A stretch of 41,863 bases of DNA from assembly GCA_947459525.1 (NCBI GenBank), contig CANHDW010000006.1, positions 1-41,863 of the forward strand, written 5' to 3'. The position numbers and the translations under genes are program-made. Shown one piece after another: positions 8,625 to 16,940 of this stretch. The notes beneath the pieces were generated by a model, which did no database searches, was not told the DNA's origin, and worked only from the letters and a program-made list of their open reading frames with translations. Each line of letters begins with the position of its first letter. Positions within the stretch are counted from its first letter, which is position 1. Source of the DNA: Candidatus Caenarcanales bacterium (lineage in GTDB: Bacteria; Cyanobacteriota; Vampirovibrionia; LMEP-6097).

Positions 8625-9518
8625 TCAAGCCAAAGCAGCAGAGCCACCAACTATTTCAGATATTTCTTGAGTAATCGCTGATTGGCGAGCCTTGTTATAA
8701 GAAAGTAATAACTTATTAATAACTGCATCAGCGTTATTACTAGCGTTATTCATCGCAGTCATTCTTGACGCAAGCTCACTAGTAGTAGCGTCAAGAATAT
8801 CAGTATAAACAGTATTATTTAAATACATCGGAGTTAGAGTATCAATTAACGCTCTAGCATTAGGTTCTAAAATCACATCACCAGACTGAACAGAATTAGC
8901 TAAGCTCTGCGGCTTTTCTACGGGAAGAAAGTTTTTAATTTCAGCCACACTATTAACCATACTAATAAAACGTGTAGAAATAATTTCTACCTTTTGAACC
9001 TCGCTTGAAGTAAATCTTTCAGCAGAAAACTTACTAATCTCCTCCACCACTTCTAGACTAGGTTTAGTCTGTAAATTCATATATGATCGAACAACCTCTA
9101 TCCCTTGTTCCTTATAAACTATTTTAGAGAAGGCATCAGTAGCTTTTCTACCAATAGTAAGCAAAGATATTTTCAATCCCTCTGACTGTAAATCCTTAAT
9201 CCTCTTTCTAGCAAGCTTAAGGATATTAGCATTATACGGGCCGCACAGACCAATATCTGAAGAAATCACAATCAATAAAACACTATTAACCTTTATTACT
9301 TTTTTTAATAAAGGGTTTTGATCTAATTCTTCTTGATCTAAGCACCCCTGAAGCTGAGTATATAACTGCTTCACACCATTAGCGTAAGGTCTAGCTGCCT
9401 TAATTAACTTCTGCATTTTATTTACCTTAGCCGCAGCGACAAGTTTCATCGCAGCCGTAATCTTCTTGGTTTTTTTAGTGCTATTAATTTTAAGTTTAAT
9501 TTCTTTAAGACTAGCCAT
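8625..9518 (-). CDS. atpG: F-type ATP synthase gamma subunit
   Basis: This is the central rotor shaft of F1. The N-terminus MASLKEIKLKINSTKKTKKI and the C-terminus SYNKARQSAITQEISEIVGG are the two conserved helices that form the coiled-coil axle. IVISSDIGLCGPYN is the conserved start of the Rossmann-like domain. At 297 residues it is of normal bacterial length and I see no sign of the extra regulatory insertion of chloroplast/cyanobacterial gamma subunits. It is alone here: no other atp gene is in the window, so it is separated from the usual atpAGDC cluster. Its neighbours are murQ and the phosphorylase on the same strand. Confidence 0.95.
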   Translation of the reverse strand: MASLKEIKLKINSTKKTKKITAAMKLVAAAKVNKMQKLIKAARPYANGVKQLYTQLQGCLDQEELDQNPLLKKVIKVNSVLLIVISSDIGLCGPYNANILKLARKRIKDLQSEGLKISLLTIGRKATDAFSKIVYKEQGIEVVRSYMNLQTKPSLEVVEEISKFSAERFTSSEVQKVEIISTRFISMVNSVAEIKNFLPVEKPQSLANSVQSGDVILEPNARALIDTLTPMYLNNTVYTDILDATTSELASRMTAMNNASNNADAVINKLLLSYNKARQSAITQEISEIVGGSAALA

Positions 9519-9545
9519 ACAGTCTAACTATTTTAGCTTAATCAA

Positions 9546-9570
9546 GACCGATGTACAACTCCATGTTCTC
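9546..9570 (-). repeat. Remnant of dispersed repeat upstream of atpG
   Basis: GACCGATGTACAACTCCATG aligns with GACCACTGCACAACTCCATT in the copy at 41399-41440, both in the reverse orientation of the family. The rest has decayed. Confidence 0.4.
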
Positions 9571-9623
9571 TTCAGCATTAAAAACGCAAACTCAAGATTA
9601 AATCTCCATAAACTACAATTAAG

Positions 9624-10544
9624 CTATGCTAATGCCTTTGATAAATAATTTTTATTAATCTTTAATAGCTCAGTAGCAGAATCAAAGTCCAAACCCTTTT
9701 TAAGATAAAGAATAGCCTGCTTCACTCTATTATGAGACAGTGTCAAAGCCTCTTCAGCTAAAGGTTTATCAGAGCCTGTGATTAAACTTATTAATCTAAC
9801 AGCTCTTTCCTTAAGCTTTTTATTACTGACCTTAACATCTATCATTAGATTACCAAAAGTCTTACCAAGCTTAACCATAACCGAGGTACTTATAATATTA
9901 AGTACTATCTTTTGTGAAGTTCCAGCTTTAAGCCTAGTACTACCTGAAAGTATCTCCGGTCCAGTATCTAGGAAAATAGAGTAATCTGCATATTTAATAA
10001 TCTCCGCGGCACGGTTATTAGTAATCACCACAGTCTTAGCACCTTTCTCTTTTGCGGCTTTCAAAGCTCCTATAACATAAGCTGCTCCACCACTAGCTGA
10101 AATACCGATAACCACATCGAGGCACTGTTGCCTAACTCCAACTTCTGCGTTTTCGCTACTCTTTAAATTCATTTTCGCTAAAACATCAGCATAACCAGCA
10201 GCTTCATCATCTTCAGCGCCTTCTACTGCGTACTGGATAGCTCTTTCACCGCCAGCGATAATAGCTTTTACTAAATCCGGCTCAGTAGAAAAAGTAGGCG
10301 GACATTCGACTGCATCTAAAACACCAAGACGCCCACTAGTACCAGCTCCTACATAAACAAGTGAGCCACCCTGCCTTAAAGATTCACTAACGACTTCGAT
10401 GACCACTCCGATATCTTCTTTAACATCAGCCAGGGCTTTTAAAATCTGCTGGTGATCATCCACAAAAAGCTGCACTAAATCGGAAGAACTCAACTGATCT
10501 AAATTTTCAGAAAGTGGGTTTATCGATTCTGTTATAGGAAGCAT
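9624..10544 (-). CDS. murQ: N-acetylmuramic acid 6-phosphate etherase with short inserted repeat
   Basis: MurQ removes the lactyl ether of MurNAc-6-P to give GlcNAc-6-P in peptidoglycan recycling. The SIS-domain motifs YVGAGTSGRLGVLDAVECPPTF, GISASGGAAYVIGAL and the GTSQKIVLN segment are all clear. I start at ATG 10544, not the ORF-track start, because that ATG overlaps the upstream stop as TAATG and has GGAG 11 bases before it. This gives 306 residues beginning MLPITESINP. Between NLK and DVVIGISASGG, where relatives have a short linker, there is an extra ENAEVGVRQQC that matches the dispersed repeat. It is translationally coupled to the peptide ABC ATPase, consistent with uptake and reuse of wall peptides, which is an inference. 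Confidence 0.94.
   Translation of the reverse strand: MLPITESINPLSENLDQLSSSDLVQLFVDDHQQILKALADVKEDIGVVIEVVSESLRQGGSLVYVGAGTSGRLGVLDAVECPPTFSTEPDLVKAIIAGGERAIQYAVEGAEDDEAAGYADVLAKMNLKSSENAEVGVRQQCLDVVIGISASGGAAYVIGALKAAKEKGAKTVVITNNRAAEIIKYADYSIFLDTGPEILSGSTRLKAGTSQKIVLNIISTSVMVKLGKTFGNLMIDVKVSNKKLKERAVRLISLITGSDKPLAEEALTLSHNRVKQAILYLKKGLDFDSATELLKINKNYLSKALA
10121..10157 (-). repeat. Dispersed-repeat copy embedded in murQ
   Basis: Minus-strand AGCGAAAACGCAGAAGTTGG followed by AGTTAGGCAACAGTGCC matches the right third of the element and reads SENAEVGVRQQC (about residues 129-141). It sits in the linker just before the second phosphate-binding strand. Confidence 0.72.
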
Positions 10545-11578
10545 TATTGAATATTCTCCTGATAAAGCAAGCATGATACTTGATGATTTTGCTCAATAAG
10601 TCCAGATTCTCTATCGTCAACAACAGTATCGTTATGAAACAAGGATACTGAAATAGGTTTCAGCAACAATGGCGTATTAAGCTCACAAGCCTCAAAACAC
10701 TCAGGGCATCTAGTACGAAAAGCACAACCACTAGGTATTTTACTTGCACTAGGTATTTCACCATACAAAAAAGTACGCTCTCTATCACGCTTAGTCGGGT
10801 CTGGGACTGGAGCTGAACTTAAAAGAGCTTTAGTATAAGGGTGCAAAGGATTACGAAAGAGATCATCTTTAGCTGCTATCTCTACTATTTTCCCCAGATA
10901 CATGACAGCAACTCTATCTGCGATAAATTTAGCCACGGCTAAATCATGAGTAATAAAAAGAAAACTAATACCCAGTTCCCGCTTGAGTTTCAGCATTAAA
11001 TTCAATATAGTCCACTGAATCGATACATCCAAGGCGCTCACAGCTTCATCTGCAATAATCAATTTAGGATTACAAGCTATCGCTCTAGCTATGCAGACTC
11101 GCTGATTCTGTCCACCTGAACACTGATGTGGATACTTAGAAGCCAATTCAGCATCGAGTTCCACAAGCTGCATAAGCTCAAATACTCTTTCTTTAATATT
11201 CTTTTCTTTATTTACCCGAAGAGGCTCTGCAATGCTGTCATAAATCTTAAAGCGTGGGTCTAAGCTGCTAAAAGGGTTTTGAAAAATCATCTGTAAACTT
11301 TTCCTTCTATCTAAAAGCTTAGATCCTTGAAGATGTAAAAAATCTTCACCTTCAAAATTAATCTCACCCGAATCCGGCTCTGTGAGACGAGTTATAAGCC
11401 TTGCTAAAGTAGATTTACCGCAGCCAGATTCGCCCACTAAAACAAGTATTTCTCCTGTCTCAATAGATAAATCCACTCCCCTCACGACTTGAAGCAGCTC
11501 TTTAGCCCTCAGCCCCCATCCCCCATCTTTTGAGATGGGGAAGGATTTAGATAAATTTTTAACCTCTAATAAAGCCAC
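10544..11578 (-). CDS. Oligopeptide/dipeptide ABC transporter ATP-binding protein (DppF/OppF type)
   Basis: This 344-residue ATPase powers a peptide or nickel-type importer. It has Walker A GESGCGKST at 49-57, the signature CSGGQNQR, Walker B LIIADEAVSALD and an H-loop in ITHDL. After the nucleotide domain comes the oligo_HPY tail with IPSGCAFRTRCPEC, whose cysteines are typical of DppD/DppF. The start is GTG. No permease or binding protein is adjacent on this side, so the rest of the transporter must be elsewhere. A CCCCATCT-N4-AGATGGGG hairpin lies in the coding region near residues 14-20, in a loop that varies among relatives. It overlaps murQ by one base (TAATG). Confidence 0.92.
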   Translation of the reverse strand: MALLEVKNLSKSFPISKDGGWGLRAKELLQVVRGVDLSIETGEILVLVGESGCGKSTLARLITRLTEPDSGEINFEGEDFLHLQGSKLLDRRKSLQMIFQNPFSSLDPRFKIYDSIAEPLRVNKEKNIKERVFELMQLVELDAELASKYPHQCSGGQNQRVCIARAIACNPKLIIADEAVSALDVSIQWTILNLMLKLKRELGISFLFITHDLAVAKFIADRVAVMYLGKIVEIAAKDDLFRNPLHPYTKALLSSAPVPDPTKRDRERTFLYGEIPSASKIPSGCAFRTRCPECFEACELNTPLLLKPISVSLFHNDTVVDDRESGLIEQNHQVSCLLYQENIQ

Positions 11579-11650
11579 TATTTAAGAACATAACATATTC
11601 AAGACCGATGAAAAAGTAGAAGAAAGTTTTTTCCAGATTAAAATGGTATT

Positions 11651-12571
11651 TTGGTATTAGTGGGAAAAAATATTTTAAATCTCTCAATAATCGGTGCTGG
11701 AGCTATGGGTTCAGCGATAGCCTCTGGCATTCATTTATCTCAAAAAAAAATATTATTAGCTAACACAGAAATTAGAGTTCCTCAGCGATACGAAAATACA
11801 GAAATTAAACTAAGTATCTGTAACCGTAGTCAAGAGAAATTAGATAAATTAAGTAAAAAGATAGACTTCACGGCTTACGAAGAAATCGAGAATATGATTA
11901 GTGCAGAAAAACCAAACCTACTAATCATCGCAGTTAAACCTAAAGATATTTCTGAAATCCTAAATTCTTTAAAAGGCATAAGCAGTGAATGTATTATCGT
12001 CTCTGTCCTTGCTGGAATAAGTATTCAAACAATAGAAAGGAAATTCCCATCTAATCCAATTTTCAGAGCTATGCCGAATACACCTGCGAAAATCGGCTCT
12101 GGAATTACCGCTCTAACGTACAATAAACACTGTAATGATGAGCATAAAAGCTTAGTGCAAGGGATTTTTAATGCAATCGGTGACATCATTTTTATAGATG
12201 ATGAAAATAAAATGCATGCGGTTACAGCTCTTTCTGGATCTGGACCTGCTTACTTTTTCTTACTTGCAGAAGCTTTAATTCAGGCTGGAATCAATCAAGG
12301 ACTTAGCTTAGAAGAAGCCAGTATTTTAGTAAATAAAACATTTCTAGGTTCAGGACTATTACTAAATGCTGCTAACGAAGTGTCTCCTAATGAATCTGCA
12401 AATTCAATATCGAACAGTCCAAGCCCAGAAACGCTAAGAAAGGCAGTCACTAGCCCAAACGGCACTACCCATGCTGCTATTAGCAGCTTAGAAAATAATA
12501 GATTTTTAGAAATAATCAATCAGGCAATTCAAGCAGCAAGTCAAAGATCTAAAGAACTAGCTGCAAGTTGA
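11651..12571 (+). CDS. proC: Pyrroline-5-carboxylate reductase with tandem repeat insertions
   Basis: ProC performs the last step of proline synthesis. It has the Rossmann motif IIGAGAMGSAIASGI, AVKPKDI, FRAMPNTPAKIGSGITAL, the ALSGSGPAYFFLLAEAL helix and VTSPNGTTHAAI. The start is probably TTG at 11651 or GTG at 11660; there is no ribosome site. At 306 residues it is longer than the usual 265-275. One extra block, ANTEIRVPQRYENTEI (about residues 38-53), lies between the first helix and ICNRS and looks like two tandem copies of the repeat peptide. A second block, NEVSPNESANSISNSPS, sits before ETLRKAVTSP and may be a decayed copy. Core motifs are intact. It is divergent from the ABC ATPase gene. 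Confidence 0.93.
   Translation: MVLVGKNILNLSIIGAGAMGSAIASGIHLSQKKILLANTEIRVPQRYENTEIKLSICNRSQEKLDKLSKKIDFTAYEEIENMISAEKPNLLIIAVKPKDISEILNSLKGISSECIIVSVLAGISIQTIERKFPSNPIFRAMPNTPAKIGSGITALTYNKHCNDEHKSLVQGIFNAIGDIIFIDDENKMHAVTALSGSGPAYFFLLAEALIQAGINQGLSLEEASILVNKTFLGSGLLLNAANEVSPNESANSISNSPSPETLRKAVTSPNGTTHAAISSLENNRFLEIINQAIQAASQRSKELAAS
11762..11809 (+). repeat. Tandem dispersed-repeat copies embedded in proC
   Basis: AACACAGAAATTAGAGTTCC and then GAAAATACAGAAATTAAAC each align with GAAAACGCAGAAATTGGAGT of the element. Both are in the frame used elsewhere and read NTEIRVPQ and ENTEIKL. Confidence 0.6.
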
Positions 12572-12599
12572 TCTTTAAAAATTACTAGCTTAAATCTGC

Positions 12600-13958
12600 T
12601 TAAGTTAAACCTTTAGCCCACTTACCATTTCTCATATAAATAAAGCAGGGGATAAATAAAACAACCCAATAGAGCCATTCACTAGCCCAAGCCCAGATTA
12701 ACGATAAATGGAGCTGCTCTAAAACTATATAATTATATACGGAGTATATGATTACGGCTAAAAGCTCAGCTAGTAAAGCAGTTTTCGTATGACCAGTACC
12801 AACCACCGCATTCATCCATATAGTCGAAAATGAAGTAATAAAGAGTCCAACTAAAACCACTTTCAAAACTGGAGTAGCTACTGTAATAAAACCCTCACCC
12901 TGACCATAAATACCCAGCCAAAAATTTAAATTCATCATAACTAAAGCACATGAAATCAAAGCAGAAATTGCTGACAATCGTGATATTCTCCAAACCAAAC
13001 CCATCACAGCATCTTGTTTACCTTGTCCGATTAAATTACTCACCATGGTATTAGTAGTCGCAGAAAAAGCCCAAGTAAAGCAACCAAATAAGCCTAAAAT
13101 ATTTCTCATAGTATTAGAAATAGCGAGTTCGAGTGAACCATAATGCTCTACCAAAATATAAAAATACTCCCAGCTGAGTATACTAATAGCGTACTGAAGG
13201 ATTAAAGGCGAAGAGTGCTTTAGGATGATTTTACAGAGAGAAAAATCTAAGCTTCTTGGTTTAAATAATTTAAAAGTATTTTTAATACCACTGATATTTA
13301 AAACTAAATAAATAACCAGAAATCCTGAAAATTCAGCTATTAATGAAGCATAAGCTGCACCATTAAAACCTAATTCTGGAAAACCAAATTTACCATAAAT
13401 CAAAACATAATCAAAGAATATATTTACAAGCGTCTCAATAAAAGTACCAATAATTAAAAGGCGAGAATTATTAGTACCCACTAAAAGCGTGTTACCAAGC
13501 TGATATAAATAAAGAAAAAACAAACCCCAAATTCGAATTTTCAGAAAACTAAAGGCAGCTACAAAGTTACTAAAATCTTTTAAAGAAATTGCAAATATAT
13601 GACCAGCAAAAACATAAGTGAAAAGCAATCCTAATAAGGCAATGAAAATACTAATAATCGCTCCTTGATAAAAAAGCTTACCTATCTCATCTGGATTATT
13701 TTCTCCAGCTCGCCTGGCGATAAGGACTCTGACACCATTACTAAAGCCCATACCAATCACAGCAAAAATTAAATAATAAATACCAGTTAAACCAGCTAGC
13801 CCTAAGGCTTTCTCACCAAGCGTACCAAGAAAAATATTATTAATAACAAAATTAAACTGTGGCACGACAATAGCAGCAGCTATCGGCAAAGCAATGCCTA
13901 AAATCTCTCGGTTAGAGGATTTCACTTGAAGATTTTTATTACTGTTGGGACTGAGCAT
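12600..13958 (-). CDS. MATE family efflux transporter
   Basis: This 452-residue integral membrane protein is predicted to have about 12 helices in two similar halves. The start of the first half (REILGIALPIAAAIVVPQFNFVINNIFLGTLGEKALGLAGL) and GMGFSNGVRVLIARRAGENN match MATE proteins, which export drugs or metabolites by proton or sodium antiport. The second half repeats the pattern (NTMRNILGLFGCFTWAFSATTNTMVSNLIGQG). The substrate cannot be told. Its start overlaps the end of the EVE-domain gene by 20 bases, so the two are probably co-transcribed. It converges on proC with 28 bases between the stops. Confidence 0.9.
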   Translation of the reverse strand: MLSPNSNKNLQVKSSNREILGIALPIAAAIVVPQFNFVINNIFLGTLGEKALGLAGLTGIYYLIFAVIGMGFSNGVRVLIARRAGENNPDEIGKLFYQGAIISIFIALLGLLFTYVFAGHIFAISLKDFSNFVAAFSFLKIRIWGLFFLYLYQLGNTLLVGTNNSRLLIIGTFIETLVNIFFDYVLIYGKFGFPELGFNGAAYASLIAEFSGFLVIYLVLNISGIKNTFKLFKPRSLDFSLCKIILKHSSPLILQYAISILSWEYFYILVEHYGSLELAISNTMRNILGLFGCFTWAFSATTNTMVSNLIGQGKQDAVMGLVWRISRLSAISALISCALVMMNLNFWLGIYGQGEGFITVATPVLKVVLVGLFITSFSTIWMNAVVGTGHTKTALLAELLAVIIYSVYNYIVLEQLHLSLIWAWASEWLYWVVLFIPCFIYMRNGKWAKGLT

Positions 13959-14424
13959 TTACCTGAGCCATATTTAATATCTCATCCCATTCTTCTTTAG
14001 TCACTGGCTGCACTGATAAGCGAGAGCCTTTCTGCACCAGCTTCATATCTTTTAATTTAGGATTAGCCTTTATCGTTTCAAGGGAAATAAAAGGTAAATC
14101 CTGAAGATGCTTTACATCTACTAGCCACCAACGCGGATTATTTATATCGCTCTGTGGATCATAATATTTAGATTGCTTATCAAACTGCGTAGGATCTGGA
14201 TATGCTTCTTTAGTAACGATTTCAACTATGCCAACAACACCAGGTGGCTTAGCATTACTGTGATAAAAAAATGCTTTATCACCAGTCTTCATCTCATTCA
14301 TCATAATATTTCTAGCTTGATAGTTTCTAACACCATCCCACATATCAGTTTTGTTCGGCAGAGATTTTAAATCATCTATAGAAAAAGATGATGGTTCTGA
14401 TTTTATAAGCCAGTAATTACTCAT
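13939..14424 (-). CDS. EVE domain protein (thymocyte nuclear protein 1-like)
   Basis: The 161 residues form one EVE domain, a PUA-related fold that binds modified bases in nucleic acids. Seen here are MSNYWLIKSEPSSFSIDDL, MWDGVRNYQARN, GDKAFFYHSNAKPPGVVGI and NPRWWLVDV, all typical of this family. The role in bacteria is not settled; a link to modified DNA or RNA bases is family knowledge. It lies upstream of the MATE gene in the same transcription direction and is divergent from pfkA. Confidence 0.92.
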   Translation of the reverse strand: MSNYWLIKSEPSSFSIDDLKSLPNKTDMWDGVRNYQARNIMMNEMKTGDKAFFYHSNAKPPGVVGIVEIVTKEAYPDPTQFDKQSKYYDPQSDINNPRWWLVDVKHLQDLPFISLETIKANPKLKDMKLVQKGSRLSVQPVTKEEWDEILNMAQVNAQSQQ

Positions 14425-14488
14425 AAATTAAATCTTAGCGAAAAGCAAAGAAATGCTTCTAAATTTTACAAGTAAATCACTTAAGGGC

Positions 14489-14518
14489 TTACAAAATAGA
14501 CATAATTTACGCTAATAT
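14489..14518 (+). promoter_or_regulatory. Candidate promoter for the PFK gene, suggesting a leaderless transcript
   Basis: TAATAT (14513-14518) is a good -10 box, with only a weak TTACAA 18 bases upstream. The expected start point is about 14525, so the message would begin at or next to the ATG at 14526. No Shine-Dalgarno sequence is present, which agrees with that. Confidence 0.35.
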
Positions 14519-14525
14519 ATTATCC

Positions 14526-15584
14526 ATGCGTATTGGTGTACTTACTGGCGGTGGTGATTGTCCGGGTTTAAATTCCGTGATAAGAGCTTTAGTTTTCAAA
14601 TCTGTTAAAGAATATGGATCAGAGGTGATCGGTATTAAATATGGCTGGAAAGGTGCAGTGGAGAACATTACCACTGAGCTTAGTTTAGATAAGACAGAAG
14701 ACATCATCAGAGAGGGTGGAACTATCCTTAAATCTTCAAGAACTAATCCTTTCAAGATAGAAGGTGGTCCTGAGGCAGTAATTAAAACCATGAAGGATAA
14801 TAAATTAGATGCTCTAGTAGCAATAGGCGGCGAAGATACTTGTGGCGTGGCTTCTAAACTTTATAATCAATATAAAATCAATGTAATCGGTGTACCGAAA
14901 ACTATAGATAATGATTTATCTGGTACTGATGTGACTTTCGGTTTTGATACCTGTATCAATATCGTTACAGATGCGATAGACTCTCTGCATACTACAGCCT
15001 GCTCTCACGAGCGTGTTCTAGTCTGTGAAGTTATGGGCAGGCACGCTGGCTGGATAGCTTCTTTCTCTGGCATTTCAGGGAATGCTGATTACATATTAGT
15101 TCCAGAAGAGGAAGTAGATACTAAAGAACTCTGTGAAACCATTAAGAAAGTTTATGCGAAAAAATCCTATGCGATAATCGTCGCAGCAGAAGGGGCTAAG
15201 CTTTCTAATCAAGACGTAACCAAGGACACTGAGTTAGATGCTTTCGGGCACGTTAAGCTAGGTGGTATCGGTGAGAAGATCGCTAAAATTATTGAGAAAG
15301 AGACTGGTATAGAAACTAGATCTACGACTTTAGGTCATATTCAAAGAGGCGGCAGACCATCAGCTTTCGATAGAGTATTAGGCACTAGACTTGGCTGGAA
15401 AGCAGCCGAAATGGTACAGAATGGCGAATGGGGTAAAATGTCTGCGATAGTAGGTAATAAAACTGAAGCTGTATCTCTTAATGAAGCTGTTGGTTCATTA
15501 AAGACTCTAGAGCTGTCTATCCATGAAGACTCTAAATTATTCTTTGGTACAGAGACTGATAAACAGTTAGCTAAATCTCATTAG
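14526..15584 (+). CDS. pfkA: 6-phosphofructokinase, probably PPi-dependent
   Basis: It phosphorylates fructose-6-P to the 1,6-bisphosphate. Seen are GGGDCPGLN at residues 8-16, GGEDT at 101-105, PKTIDNDL at 124-131, then MGRHAGWIA and the GHIQRGG loop. In ATP-dependent enzymes the second motif is GGDGS and the third PGTIDND. Asp at position 104 together with Lys before TIDND is the known fingerprint of PPi-using enzymes, so pyrophosphate is the likely phosphate donor and the step may be reversible. Length (352) fits the short group III/long-clade enzymes. It is followed after 45 bases by aspartokinase. Confidence 0.92.
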   Translation: MRIGVLTGGGDCPGLNSVIRALVFKSVKEYGSEVIGIKYGWKGAVENITTELSLDKTEDIIREGGTILKSSRTNPFKIEGGPEAVIKTMKDNKLDALVAIGGEDTCGVASKLYNQYKINVIGVPKTIDNDLSGTDVTFGFDTCINIVTDAIDSLHTTACSHERVLVCEVMGRHAGWIASFSGISGNADYILVPEEEVDTKELCETIKKVYAKKSYAIIVAAEGAKLSNQDVTKDTELDAFGHVKLGGIGEKIAKIIEKETGIETRSTTLGHIQRGGRPSAFDRVLGTRLGWKAAEMVQNGEWGKMSAIVGNKTEAVSLNEAVGSLKTLELSIHEDSKLFFGTETDKQLAKSH

Positions 15585-15629
15585 TTAAAAGATATTAGAT
15601 CGGATTAAAGTTTCAAGAGAGATACTAAA

Positions 15630-16883
15630 GTGCTTAAAGATAAAACTACTGTTCTTAAATTCGGGGGGAGTTCTGTCGCAAACGCAGACTGTATTAAGCA
15701 GGTCTGTGAGATAGCTGTCCGAGAGAGTGAAAATGCTAACTTAGTTATAGTGGTCTCTGCCATGGGCAAGGCGACCGATTCTTTAGTAAAATTAGCAAAA
15801 GAATTTAATCCATTACCAGAAGGGCGAGAGCTTGATATGCTTCTCTCTACAGGTGAACAGGTCACTGTTTCCTTAGTCGCGATGTGTTTACATCAAATGG
15901 GCTTTAAAGCCATATCACTAGTAGCCTCACAGGCTGGCTTTATCACAGAGAGAGCACATAATCGTGCAAGAATCGCTCAGATTAAGACAGATAGGATAGA
16001 GAAGCATTTAAACCTTGGAGAAATCGTTATAGTAGCTGGTTTTCAAGGTATCACGGAAGATGGTGAAATAACCACTCTTGGTAGAGGTGGTTCAGATACA
16101 TCTGCTGTAGCGATAGCTGCTGCTTTAAAAGCTGAAAGATGTGATATATACACGGATGTAGATGGAGTCTACACGACTGACCCTCGTATAATTCCAGAAG
16201 CCAGAAGATTAGATCTTATAAGCTACGAAGAAATGCTAGAACTTGCTAGTCTCGGAGCTAAAGTCTTACATCCACGTTCAGTAGAATTAGCTAAAAAATA
16301 TAATATAAATCTAAGAGTGAGAAGTACTTTCAAGCCAGATGACTTAGGTACTAGAGTAGTTAAATTAAGTGAGGTAAGAAACATGGAATTAACGCAAGCT
16401 GTGACTGGAGTTGCGATAGATGATAAACAAGCTAAATTAGGCTTTATGGGAGTACCAGATAAACCAGGTATAGCCTGTAAAATCTTCGATAGACTAGCGA
16501 AAGAAAATGTGAGCATAGATGTCATTCTGCAATCCATTCCTAGAGACGGAGTTATAGATATAGCTTTCACCGTCCAGCAAGATTATTTACAAAAAGCAGT
16601 AAGGATCGCAGAAGAGTTAGCACTAGAAGTCGGAGCAGATAAAATAGTTTTCGATGAAAATATCGCTAAAGTATCCATAGTCGGAGCGGGAATGTTGAAT
16701 AAACCGGGTATAGCTGCTGAAATGTTCTCATCTCTATATAATGCTGGCATTAATATACAGATGATCACCACTAGTGAAATTAAAATCAGTTGTATTATAA
16801 AAATCGAGGAAAGCCACAAGGCAGTTAAAGCGATACATGATCAGTTTAATCTAGCTTATTCTAAAGAAGAAATTATTGTATAG
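15630..16883 (+). CDS. lysC: Aspartate kinase
   Basis: It makes aspartyl phosphate, the entry to lysine, threonine, methionine and diaminopimelate. The 417 residues begin (GTG start) MLKDKTTVLKFGGSSVAN, with the KFGGSS nucleotide site. LGRGGSDTSAVAIAAAL and YTDVDGVYTTDPRI are standard. Two C-terminal ACT domains start near VTGVAIDDKQAKLGFMGVPD and KVSIVGAGMLNKPGIAAEMF, so feedback control by an amino acid is expected. Length and layout match the single-function cyanobacterial and firmicute type. The leader has only a weak AGAGAG ribosome site. Confidence 0.95.
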   Translation: MLKDKTTVLKFGGSSVANADCIKQVCEIAVRESENANLVIVVSAMGKATDSLVKLAKEFNPLPEGRELDMLLSTGEQVTVSLVAMCLHQMGFKAISLVASQAGFITERAHNRARIAQIKTDRIEKHLNLGEIVIVAGFQGITEDGEITTLGRGGSDTSAVAIAAALKAERCDIYTDVDGVYTTDPRIIPEARRLDLISYEEMLELASLGAKVLHPRSVELAKKYNINLRVRSTFKPDDLGTRVVKLSEVRNMELTQAVTGVAIDDKQAKLGFMGVPDKPGIACKIFDRLAKENVSIDVILQSIPRDGVIDIAFTVQQDYLQKAVRIAEELALEVGADKIVFDENIAKVSIVGAGMLNKPGIAAEMFSSLYNAGINIQMITTSEIKISCIIKIEESHKAVKAIHDQFNLAYSKEEIIV

Positions 16884-16940
16884 TTTTAAAATCCCTATTA
16901 ATAAGATCCTTCAAGAAACTAATAATAAGAAAGAGAGAAT

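Noticed and set aside
8573-8650. N-terminal extension of the pyrimidine phosphorylase ORF
   Set aside because: It overlaps the end of atpG and the protein family starts at MSKYSVVEIIN.
10545-10574. Ten-residue extension of MurQ
   Set aside because: TAATG coupling and GGAG support the ATG at 10544.
11594-11612. TCAAGACCGATG shared with 9543-9554
   Set aside because: Twelve identical bases before two minus-strand genes hint at a repeat remnant, but here the diagnostic core is missing.
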